DNA from: Bacillota bacterium
GTDB taxonomy: Bacteria > Bacillota > Limnochordia > Limnochordales > ZCTH02-B6
NCBI GenBank assembly: GCA_017578085.1
Contig: PKQR01000018.1
Location: forward strand, 1 to 23,306
Length of the DNA: 23,306 nt
Direction of reading: 5' to 3'
The first letter of the stretch is position 1. Every line of letters starts with the position of its first letter. The notes under the pieces were generated by a model. The model worked only from the letters and a program-made list of their open reading frames with translations. It did no database searches and was not told the DNA's origin. This document shows, in pieces, positions 8,655 through 15,087 of the stretch. The position numbers were made by a program, and so were the translations under genes.

Positions 8655-8672
8655 CGCTGCCATCCTCCCCCG

Positions 8673-9584
8673 CTACTGCTGCCGGTAGGACGCCGCCTTG
8701 AGGAGGGCCGCGAGGTCCTTCGCGTCAAAGCGGTACACCTCGGAGCAGAAATGGCAGACCAGTTCGGCGGAGCCGTCGGTTTCCAGCATGTCCCGCAGCT
8801 CCTCCTCGCCCAGCGCGACGAGGGCCCGCTCAAACCGCTCCCGGGAACAGCTGCACTTGAACTGCACCGGCAGGCGCCGCAACACGCGCACGTCCAGGTC
8901 GCCCGCGGCCAGGGCCAAAAGCCCTTCCGCGTCCTTGCCTTGGTCAACCGCTGACGACATGGGCGGGAGTTCCCGGGCCCGCTGCTCCAGGACGGAAATG
9001 ACCTCCTCGCTCGCCCCGGGCATGACCTGCAGCAAGAGCCCCCCTGCCGCCCGCACCCGGTGATCCGGATCCACCAGCACGCCGACGGCAACCACCGACG
9101 GCGTCTGTTCGGAGTGCAGGAAGTAATAGGCGAAGTCCTCGCCGATCTCACCGCTCACCAGTGGCACAAAGCCCCGGTAAGGCTCTCTGAGGCCCAGGTC
9201 CCGTATGACGTACAACGTGCCGTGGCCGACGGCCCCGGCCACGTCCAGCTTGCCCCGGGCGTTGACCGGCAGATCCACGTGGGGATTGTCGACATATCCC
9301 CTCACCCGCCCCTCGGCGTCCGCCTGGGCGTGAAGCGCCTTGATGGGACCATCGCATACGATCTCCACAGATACCTTCTGGGGCGCCTTGAGCATGGCCC
9401 CCAGAAAGGCGGTCACCGTCAACGTGCGCCCGAGGGCCGCCGCGGCCGTCGGGGACAAATCATGCCGCCACCGGGCTTCTTCGACGGTGCGGGTCGTGAC
9501 CGCTGCCATCGCCCGCACTTGCCCGTCGGCCAACAGGGCCTGCACCAGGTGGTCGCCGCGATCACCGCTGCCGTAGACCGCCAT
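8673..9584 (-). CDS. hslO: Hsp33 redox-regulated chaperone
   Basis: Hsp33 is a cytoplasmic holdase that binds unfolding proteins when oxidation releases zinc from its C-terminal cysteines. The 303-residue product has the family length. The N-terminal chaperone domain includes VSVEIVCDGPIKALHAQAD and GLLLQVMPGA. The redox switch is intact: C244-S-C246 and C277-H-F-C280, the CxC plus CxxC arrangement that binds one zinc ion. The ATG at 9584 follows GGGAGGTGATC with about 8 bases spacing. The start lies inside the 3' end of ftsK (23-base overlap), which indicates cotranscription and coupling. The UPF0182 gene follows within 18 bases. Confidence 0.97.
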   Translation of the reverse strand: MAVYGSGDRGDHLVQALLADGQVRAMAAVTTRTVEEARWRHDLSPTAAAALGRTLTVTAFLGAMLKAPQKVSVEIVCDGPIKALHAQADAEGRVRGYVDNPHVDLPVNARGKLDVAGAVGHGTLYVIRDLGLREPYRGFVPLVSGEIGEDFAYYFLHSEQTPSVVAVGVLVDPDHRVRAAGGLLLQVMPGASEEVISVLEQRARELPPMSSAVDQGKDAEGLLALAAGDLDVRVLRRLPVQFKCSCSRERFERALVALGEEELRDMLETDGSAELVCHFCSEVYRFDAKDLAALLKAASYRQQ

Positions 9585-11712
9585 CGGCGCCGATCACCTC
9601 CCTGGGCTTGCTGCCCTGGTACGGGCCGACGACGCCCCGCATCTCCATCATGTCGATGAGGCGCGCCGCGCGGGAGTACCCGATGCGAAACCGCCGCTGC
9701 AGCATGGACACCGACGCCTGTCCCGCCTCCCGCACAAGGCGCACCGCGTCCTCGTACAACTCGTCTTCCATCTCCTCATCGAGGCCAGCCCCTTGGGCCG
9801 GCGTCGTCAGCACCTCTTCAATATACTGCGGCTCGCCTTGCTTGCGCCAGGCGTCGGCCAACGCTTCCACTTCCTGGTCCGAAATCCAGGCGCCCTGAGC
9901 CCGGATGGGCTTCGGCGCGCCCATGGGGTAAAACAGCATGTCGCCCTTGCCCAACAGGCGCTCAGCCCCGGCCATGTCCAGGATCGTCCGGGAGTCCACC
10001 TGGGAGCTGACGGCAAACGCGATGCGTGACGGCACGTTGGCCTTGATCAGGCCTGTGATGACGTCCACCGACGGGCGCTGGGTGGCGATGATCAGGTAGA
10101 TGCCCGCCGCCCGAGCCATTTGCGCGAGCCGGCAGATGCTGTCCTCCACGTCCGCCGCCGCCACCAGCATCAAATCCGCCAGCTCGTCGATGATGACCAC
10201 CAGGTACGGCAGGAACGGCTCGGCCCCTTCCGGCTTGCGGGTGCTCTTGTTGTAGGCATCGATGTTGCGGGCCCCGGTCTGAGACAGGAGCTGGTACCGG
10301 CGCTCCATCTCCTTGACCGCCCAGCGCAAGGCGCCCGCCGCCTGGCGCGGGTCGGTGACCACGGGCGCGATCAGGTGCGGGATGCCATCGTAGACCGACA
10401 GCTCGACCCGCTTGGGGTCGATCATCATCATTTTGACCTCATCGGGCCGGGCCTTGAACAGGAGGCTGGCAATGATGCTGTTGAGGCAGACGCTTTTGCC
10501 CGATCCTGTAGCCCCGGCGATGAGCAGGTGCAGCAGTTTCGTCAGGTCGGCGATCAAGGGCTTCCCGGCGATGTCCTTGCCGATTCCGATGGTGAGCCGC
10601 GACGGCGCCTGTTGGAACTCCTCGGTCTCGAGAATCTCCCGCAGGAACACGGGGCTCGTCTCCCGGTTGGGCACCTCGATGCCCACCACCGACTTGCCAG
10701 GCACCGGCGCCTCCACCCGCACCCCCGCGGCTGCCAGGGCCAGGGAGATGTCGTCGGCCAGCCCGACGATCCGGCTCACCTTGATCCCCGGGGGCGGCTG
10801 CACCTCATAGCGGGTGACGACCGGCCCGCGGCTGATGCTGACGACCCGCGCCTGGATGCCGAAACTGGCCAGCGTCTCCTCCAGCAGTCGCGCCTGGTCC
10901 TCTTCCTCCCCAGGCCGCGGCCGCTTGGGAGGCCGCGGGCGGGCCAACAGGGAGAGCGGCGGGATCTGGAAGTCACCTGCGCCCCCGGGCGGGGGAGCGG
11001 GTTGTTCCGGGCTGCGGCGGCGAGGCTTGGAACGGGCGCCCTCAGGCTCCTCCTCAACCGTCACGAGGGTCATGGGCCGGGGCGCCTCGGCTTTTGGGAG
11101 GGCGCTTTCCCGGGCCGCCGCGGGCTCCTCGGCCATGCGTACCGCCCGCGCCCGGCGCCGCTCGCTGCGGGCGCGCCCAAAAGCCCGTATCCGCTCCCGG
11201 AGGCCGGCCGCGCCGTGGGCCGCCCACGACAGCCAATCGCCCATGGAGGCGTCAAACAGGAGCAACCACGCGACCACCGTCATGGCCAAACCGGCCAGGG
11301 CCGTCCCCAACGGGCCCAGGGCCCGCATCAATGCGGCGGCCAGAGCGCCGCCCAAAACGCCCCCCGCCTGCATGGCGATGGGCGCGCGAACTTGTTCCCG
11401 TATGCTCCAGACAGCCGGCCACCCCCCGGGGCCGAGCTTGGCGACATGGAGCGCCGCGGCGGCCACCGACAAAATGAGCACCCAACCGCCCAGCCGGCGC
11501 GCCACCTCCAGATCCCACGGGCGGCGGAACAGCGCCCAGCCTAGCCAGATGACGATGAGCCCGACCCCGGTGGCCGCCTGCCCGCTGGCCGTCCGGAGCC
11601 AGGCCGACAAGTAACGCCCGACTTCGCCCGTGGCCGCGGTGTGGAGGCTGAGCAGGCTAAACAGCCCCAAGGCCATCAAAAATGTGGCGGCGATTTTCCG
11701 GTCTCGCCCCAC
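9562..11712 (-). CDS. ftsK: DNA translocase FtsK/SpoIIIE
   Basis: This septum-anchored hexameric ATPase pumps DNA; in spore formers it moves the forespore chromosome through the polar septum. The 716-residue product has four to five membrane segments in residues 8-155 and a charged, Pro-rich linker to about 260. The alpha/beta motor follows, with Walker A GATGSGKS at 400-407 and Walker B VVIIDELADLM at 505-515. IATQRPSVDVITGLIKANVP is the family signature. The gamma winged helix at about 650-705 (VSMLQRRFRIGYSRAARLIDMM) reads oriented DNA sequences. The linker is short, so it resembles SpoIIIE/SftA-size enzymes rather than E. coli FtsK. The open frame begins at TTG 11757, but GGGAGGTG lies 7 bases before GTG 11712, which I use. 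It is 75 bases after pgeF and overlaps hslO. Whether it serves division, sporulation or both cannot be told. Confidence 0.96.
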   Translation of the reverse strand: MGRDRKIAATFLMALGLFSLLSLHTAATGEVGRYLSAWLRTASGQAATGVGLIVIWLGWALFRRPWDLEVARRLGGWVLILSVAAAALHVAKLGPGGWPAVWSIREQVRAPIAMQAGGVLGGALAAALMRALGPLGTALAGLAMTVVAWLLLFDASMGDWLSWAAHGAAGLRERIRAFGRARSERRRARAVRMAEEPAAARESALPKAEAPRPMTLVTVEEEPEGARSKPRRRSPEQPAPPPGGAGDFQIPPLSLLARPRPPKRPRPGEEEDQARLLEETLASFGIQARVVSISRGPVVTRYEVQPPPGIKVSRIVGLADDISLALAAAGVRVEAPVPGKSVVGIEVPNRETSPVFLREILETEEFQQAPSRLTIGIGKDIAGKPLIADLTKLLHLLIAGATGSGKSVCLNSIIASLLFKARPDEVKMMMIDPKRVELSVYDGIPHLIAPVVTDPRQAAGALRWAVKEMERRYQLLSQTGARNIDAYNKSTRKPEGAEPFLPYLVVIIDELADLMLVAAADVEDSICRLAQMARAAGIYLIIATQRPSVDVITGLIKANVPSRIAFAVSSQVDSRTILDMAGAERLLGKGDMLFYPMGAPKPIRAQGAWISDQEVEALADAWRKQGEPQYIEEVLTTPAQGAGLDEEMEDELYEDAVRLVREAGQASVSMLQRRFRIGYSRAARLIDMMEMRGVVGPYQGSKPREVIGADGGLRQR

Positions 11713-11787
11713 ACGTACGCACCTCCCGTCCACAAGGGTTCGTGCCCCCCGGGACAAGTCCTGCCCGCGAACGGCTCTACAGGCCGA

Positions 11788-12630
11788 TCAGAGCCAATTT
11801 TGCGCGTGGGCGCCCGCCGGCCCCATAAGGCCAATCACCGCCGCCATGCGCCCGGTATGCCCGCCCGCGGCCCGGTAAGAAAAGAAACGGTCGCTATGGC
11901 AGCGAGTACACATCGCCGCCGTGTAGATGTTGGCCGCCGGCACCCCTGCGGCTTCCAAGAGGTGCCGGTTGGCCGCCCACAAGTCCAGATACAGCCGCCC
12001 TTCCCGCGCTTGGACGGGGGATTCCGCCCAGCCGGCGAACCGCTCCGCCACCTCCGGCCCCACTTCATAACAGCACGGGCCGATGCTGGGACCGAGGACG
12101 GCTTCGCAACTTCGCGGCCGGGTGCCGAAGGCGCGCGCCATGGCCTCGACGGCCCGGGCCGCGATCCCTTGACATGTCCCCCGCCACCCCGCATGCACGA
12201 GGCCCACGGCCGGCGTTTCCGGATCCACAAGCAGCAGCGGCACGCAGTCGGCAAACAGCCCAAGCAGCACCGGCCCGGCCTCACGCGTGATGAGCGCGTC
12301 CACGCCCGGCAGGGCGTCCGCCGCTCGCTGGGCGCCGCGTCCCATATGGGCGGCGGTCACGACCGCCACGTCGGCGCCGTGCACCTGCTCTCCCGCCACG
12401 AGCGCCTCCGGCAGCACCCCAAGGGCTTGGCAGAGCCGCCGGCGGTTCTCCAGCACGTGGGCCGGATCATCGCCCACATGCAGCCCGAGATTAAGGCCAT
12501 GGAAAGGATGAAGGCTTACACCGCCGCCGCGCTCGGAGAAGCCGTGCACGATGCCCCGCTCAAGCCACGGCTCCACCTGCCACACGGCGACCCCGCCCAA
12601 AGCGCGCCTCACCAACCGGTGCCGGTTCAC
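11788..12630 (-). CDS. pgeF: Purine nucleoside phosphorylase / polyphenol oxidase family (YfiH/YlmD)
   Basis: The 280-residue protein belongs to the DUF152/YfiH family. Members phosphorolyse purine nucleosides or deaminate adenosine, and the E. coli member hydrolyses mis-incorporated L-Ser in UDP-MurNAc peptides (PgeF). The metal triad is present: His84 (EQVHG), Cys129 (FADCVPLLL) and His146 (VHAGWRGT), with the CCYEVG motif further on. B. subtilis ylmD lies just behind sigG and ylmC, so the position is conserved. The editing role would suit a peptidoglycan gene cluster, but which activity dominates here is not visible. The start is GTG 12630, overlapping the nrdR TGA by four bases (GTGA) with GGTGAGG five bases upstream. 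Longer upstream frames run through nrdR in the wrong frame and are ignored. Confidence 0.93.
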   Translation of the reverse strand: MNRHRLVRRALGGVAVWQVEPWLERGIVHGFSERGGGVSLHPFHGLNLGLHVGDDPAHVLENRRRLCQALGVLPEALVAGEQVHGADVAVVTAAHMGRGAQRAADALPGVDALITREAGPVLLGLFADCVPLLLVDPETPAVGLVHAGWRGTCQGIAARAVEAMARAFGTRPRSCEAVLGPSIGPCCYEVGPEVAERFAGWAESPVQAREGRLYLDLWAANRHLLEAAGVPAANIYTAAMCTRCHSDRFFSYRAAGGHTGRMAAVIGLMGPAGAHAQNWL

Positions 12631-13082
12631 TCGCGCCTCACCAGCTTCTGCACTTCCCCAAGCAGCGCCGTCAAGTCGCGGAATTCCCGGTACACGCTGG
12701 CAAAGCGGACGTACGCGACCTCGTCGATGCCCCGCAGCGCTTCCATGACGCGCTCGCCGATCTGGCGGCTGGTGATCTCGGTGTCGCCCCGCTGGCGCGC
12801 CTCCCGCTCGATATCGTCCACGATCTGCTCGAGTACGGCCACCGGGATCGGCCGCTTCTCGCACGCCTTCATCAAACCGGTCAAGATCTTTTGGCGCTGG
12901 AAGGGCTCGCGGCGCCCGTCCTTCTTGATCACCATCAGCGGCGTCTCTTCCCAGCGCTCATAGGTAGTAAAACGCCGGCCGCAGCGTTCGCATTCCCGCC
13001 GCCGCCGGATGGACGCGCCTTCGTCGGTCGCCCGGGAGTCCAGCACCTTGCTGTCCATGTGGTGGCAGTACGGGCAGCGCAC
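12627..13082 (-). CDS. nrdR: Transcriptional repressor NrdR
   Basis: NrdR senses ATP/dATP and represses ribonucleotide reductase genes. The 151-residue product has the N-terminal zinc ribbon (Cys3, Cys6, Cys31, Cys34) with the signature RRRRECERCGRRFTTYE. The ATP-cone domain follows at about residues 48-138 (VIKKDGRREPFQRQKI through YVRFASVYREF). Length and motifs are canonical. The GTG start at 13082 has GGGAGGGG four bases upstream. It is the first gene of a minus-strand unit coupled to pgeF by a four-base overlap and continuing towards ftsK. A TATAAT sits 23 bases upstream of the start. No ribonucleotide reductase gene is in the window, so the regulator acts on distant targets. I saw no clear NrdR-box pair here. 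Confidence 0.97.
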   Translation of the reverse strand: MRCPYCHHMDSKVLDSRATDEGASIRRRRECERCGRRFTTYERWEETPLMVIKKDGRREPFQRQKILTGLMKACEKRPIPVAVLEQIVDDIEREARQRGDTEITSRQIGERVMEALRGIDEVAYVRFASVYREFRDLTALLGEVQKLVRRE

Positions 13083-13105
13083 CCCTGCCCCTCCCTTCTT
13101 CTACC

Positions 13106-13111
13106 ATTATA
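13106..13111 (-). promoter_or_regulatory. TATAAT -10 box upstream of nrdR
   Basis: A perfect TATAAT lies in a short AT-rich island 23 bases before the nrdR start. Transcription would begin about 16 bases before the GTG, leaving room for the SD. No TTGACA-like -35 occurs at 16-18 bases spacing, and the bases before it do not form an extended -10. The call therefore rests on the -10 box and its position only. Confidence 0.4.
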
Positions 13112-13220
13112 CACTTTTCAACCGGAGGGGACGGCGGGAGCCGCTGGGGCCGCGCGAGGCCGGCGCGGTCCAGCGCCCCGGGCGGTGGCCGCAGCGGTGC
13201 GGTGTGGCGTTCATTCGGGC

Positions 13221-13229
13221 GGAATATAG
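13221..13229 (+). promoter_or_regulatory. GGAATATAG element upstream of ylmC-like gene (possible sporulation -10 box)
   Basis: In the 172-base divergent gap between nrdR and the ylmC-like gene, the plus strand reads GGAATATAG, 8 bases, AAGGGGGA, 9 bases and the GTG start. The nonamer and its 25-base distance to the GTG are the same as at spoIIP. AATATAGTA also resembles the SigE/SigK -10 pattern CATANNNTA with one change, but I see no matching -35. The remainder of the gap is GC-rich with nothing recognisable. Confidence 0.35.
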
Positions 13230-13254
13230 TAGTCTGAAAGGGGGAAACAGGCCC

Positions 13255-13515
13255 GTGCTCGTGCGCGCTTCCGAGCTGCGGCTCCTAGACGTGGTCAACG
13301 TCGTCGACGGCCGCAAGCTGGGCTACGTCTACGATGTGGACGTGGACGTGGACACGGGCCGCATCCGGGCCCTGCTGGTTCCGGGTGAGGGCCGGCGGTG
13401 GCTGGCCTTATTCGGCCGCCGGCCTGACGTGGCCATTCCCTGGAAGCGCGTGCGCAAAATAGGCGTGGACGTCATCCTGGTGCACTTGCCCGACGCCATC
13501 GAGCAGGAGCGATGA
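13255..13515 (+). CDS. ylmC: YlmC/YmxH-family PRC-barrel sporulation protein
   Basis: The 86-residue protein is a single PRC-barrel domain of the spore YlmC/YmxH type. It opens with VRASELRLLDVVNVVDGRKLGYV, then a D-V-D-V-D-T-G-R-I-x-A-L-L-V-P strand pair, RPDVAIPWKRVRKIGVDVIL and a short tail. In B. subtilis the homologue follows sigG; members are sporulation-associated but have no defined biochemical role. The open frame reaches back to 13009, but those codons run antisense to nrdR and do not resemble the family. GTG 13255 follows AAGGGGGA by 9 bases and gives the expected length; GTG 13261 is an alternative. Unlike in Bacillus it points opposite to sigG. Its last 108 bases overlap the end of spoIIR on the other strand. 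Confidence 0.88.
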   Translation: MLVRASELRLLDVVNVVDGRKLGYVYDVDVDVDTGRIRALLVPGEGRRWLALFGRRPDVAIPWKRVRKIGVDVILVHLPDAIEQER

Positions 13516-14112
13516 CAGCCCGGGCAGCCAGTCCAGCCAACGCAGGGCGAGCTGCATGCCGTCGCCCGCCGGTGCCGCAGGGCTCGCCGGGACGGGCTCG
13601 ATGGCGTTGCTCCCGTCGGCGAAGCACAAGGGCGGGAATAAGACGCAGAACCAGTTGGCGCCGCGCCCGGCTCCGATGACGATCCGGACGGCGGCCGGCT
13701 GGCCCGCGGGGTCCAGCTCGGTTTCAACCGCCACAGGATAGTGTGCCCCAAGCGACCGCACAACTGCCTGAGCCGCCGCCCCCAACGCCCTTTGCGCCGC
13801 CGCTAGGCGCTGGTAAGCCTCCGCCGGGGATTGGGCCCCGTCCACCAGTGCGAGCACCAGCGGCAGTACGGCATCCCGCACCGCGAGTTTCATGTCCTGG
13901 TCCGCGGGCGCGTCGCTGTGAGCCACCACGTGCAAGCGAAACACCGGCACCGTGTCGTAGGCGTGCAAGACGTGAGGCCGCAAGAGGCGCCAGCCGATGA
14001 GAACCAGGACGATCAGGACAGCCAGGAGCGCTGCCAAACCAATGCGGGCAACAGGCAGCCAGGCGCCCGTCCTGCGCCAATGACGCGTCTTTTGATCCGT
14101 GCGGCCGTCCAC
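13408..14112 (-). CDS. spoIIR: Stage II sporulation protein R, intercompartmental signal
   Basis: SpoIIR is made in the forespore under SigF and exported to the intermembrane space, where it triggers SpoIIGA to process pro-SigE. The 234-residue product has a single N-terminal membrane/export segment (about residues 21-45) and the family landmarks FRLHVVAHSDAPADQDMKLA (58-77) and RGANWFCVLFPPLCFAD (about 150-165). The C-terminal 50 residues are less conserved. The GTG start at 14112 has GGGGGGTGAAG a few bases upstream and lies 14 bases after the sigG stop, so the genes form one operon. In B. subtilis spoIIR is unlinked to sigG. The SigF/SigG-type promoter before sigG would explain forespore expression of both. 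Its 3' end is antisense to the ylmC-like gene over 108 bases. Confidence 0.94.
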   Translation of the reverse strand: MDGRTDQKTRHWRRTGAWLPVARIGLAALLAVLIVLVLIGWRLLRPHVLHAYDTVPVFRLHVVAHSDAPADQDMKLAVRDAVLPLVLALVDGAQSPAEAYQRLAAAQRALGAAAQAVVRSLGAHYPVAVETELDPAGQPAAVRIVIGAGRGANWFCVLFPPLCFADGSNAIEPVPASPAAPAGDGMQLALRWLDWLPGLSSLLLDGVGQVHQDDVHAYFAHALPGNGHVRPAAE

Positions 14113-14126
14113 GCTTCACCCCCCCT

Positions 14127-14900
14127 TCAACCGGACATGTAGCGCCGCAGGTTCTTGAGGGCCGCCTTTTCCAAGCGGGACACCTGCGCCTGAGAGATGC
14201 CGATCTCCTCGGCCACTTCCATCTGGGTACGGCCGTCAAAGAAGCGCTTGGTCAGGATGAGCTTTTCCCGCTCGCCGAGCCGCGCCATGGCCTCCCGGAT
14301 GGAAATGCCTTCGATCCAGGTGCTGTCCAGGGACCGCTCATCGCTGATCTGGTCCATCACGAAGATGGGGTCGCCCCCGTCGTGGTAGATGGGTTCGAAC
14401 AGGGAGATCGGCTCCTGGATCGCATCCAGGGCGTAGACGACCTCCTCCCGCGGCAGTCCCATCTCCTGGGCGATCTGGCTGATGGTCGGCTCGGTGTTGT
14501 AGCGGCTCACGAGGCTGTCCCGCACCTGCAGCGCCTTGTAGGCGATGTCCCGCAGGCTCCGGCTGACCCGGATGGGATTGTTGTCCCGCAGGTAGCGGCG
14601 GATCTCGCCCACAATCATAGGCACGGCGTAGGTGGAGAACTTGACGTTTTGGCTTAGGTCAAAATTGTCGATGGCCTTCATCAGGCCGATGCAGCCGACC
14701 TGGAACAAGTCGTCCACGTTCTCGCCGCGGTTGTTGAAGCGCTGGATGACGCTGAGGACAAGGCGCAGATTGCCCTGGATGAGCTCCGCCCTGGCCTCCT
14801 TGTCGCCTTGCCGCACCCGCTCCAGGAGCTCCCGCATGCGCTCGCTGGACAACACCGGGAGCTTGGCGGTGTTGACGCCGCAGATCTCCACCTTGTTCAT
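14127..14900 (-). CDS. sigG: RNA polymerase sigma-G factor (late forespore)
   Basis: SigG drives late forespore transcription. The 257-residue protein is nearly colinear with B. subtilis SigG. The N-terminus is MNKVEICGVNTAKLPVL, and region 2 includes LVLSVIQRFNNRGENVDDLF and the near-identical DNFDLSQNVKFSTYAVPMI. Region 3 (NPIRVSRSLRDIAYKALQV) and region 4 (TQMEVAEEIGISQAQVSRLE) are intact. The NKVEICGV start and FEPIYHDGGDPIFVMDQISDER distinguish it from SigF and SigB. The ATG at 14900 follows GGGGAGGT by 9 bases. spoIIR is 14 bases downstream. Upstream, a SigF/SigG-type promoter (14940-14969) is present. The gene diverges from spoIIGA-sigE, so read-through from sigE, which occurs in Bacillus, is impossible here. 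Confidence 0.98.
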   Translation of the reverse strand: MNKVEICGVNTAKLPVLSSERMRELLERVRQGDKEARAELIQGNLRLVLSVIQRFNNRGENVDDLFQVGCIGLMKAIDNFDLSQNVKFSTYAVPMIVGEIRRYLRDNNPIRVSRSLRDIAYKALQVRDSLVSRYNTEPTISQIAQEMGLPREEVVYALDAIQEPISLFEPIYHDGGDPIFVMDQISDERSLDSTWIEGISIREAMARLGEREKLILTKRFFDGRTQMEVAEEIGISQAQVSRLEKAALKNLRRYMSG

Positions 14901-14939
14901 GGGTTTGGGACCTCCCCGGCGCTCGCCCTTGCTTCTCTC

Positions 14940-14969
14940 AGTATTGCCATGGGCAAAGGCGCCCTATTC
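14940..14969 (-). promoter_or_regulatory. SigF/SigG-type forespore promoter of sigG-spoIIR
   Basis: On the minus strand GAATA (14969-14965) is followed after 16 bases by GGCAATACTG (14948-14939). The -10 matches every fixed position of the SigF pattern GGNNANAHTR. The -35 matches the SigG pattern GHATR and differs from SigF GYATA by one base. The -10 ends about 39 bases before the sigG ATG, giving a leader of roughly 33 bases that contains the SD. This is how sigG is known to be switched on in B. subtilis (by SigF, then by itself). The match was found by eye and not scored. Confidence 0.6.
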
Positions 14970-15087
14970 CGGGGGCAAATCGCGAGCGCGAGCCGGGGGA
15001 GGAATCGGTCCCCAACGTCGGTAATAAGATGTGCACACACGGCAGGGGGAGGGGACGGCCATCGGGGGCGCGCGGGCCGTCATCTGG

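Noticed and set aside
10120..12963. Plus-strand open frames of 474 and 440 codons across ftsK, pgeF and nrdR.
   Set aside because: They have the same antisense GC effect; the minus-strand genes have complete catalytic motifs and SD sequences.
14901..15087. A search for a Spo0A box and a SigA -35 for spoIIGA.
   Set aside because: A TAAGAT at 15025-15030 could be a -10, but no TGTCGAA-like box or TTGACA-like -35 at 17 or 22 bases was found, so no promoter is annotated.
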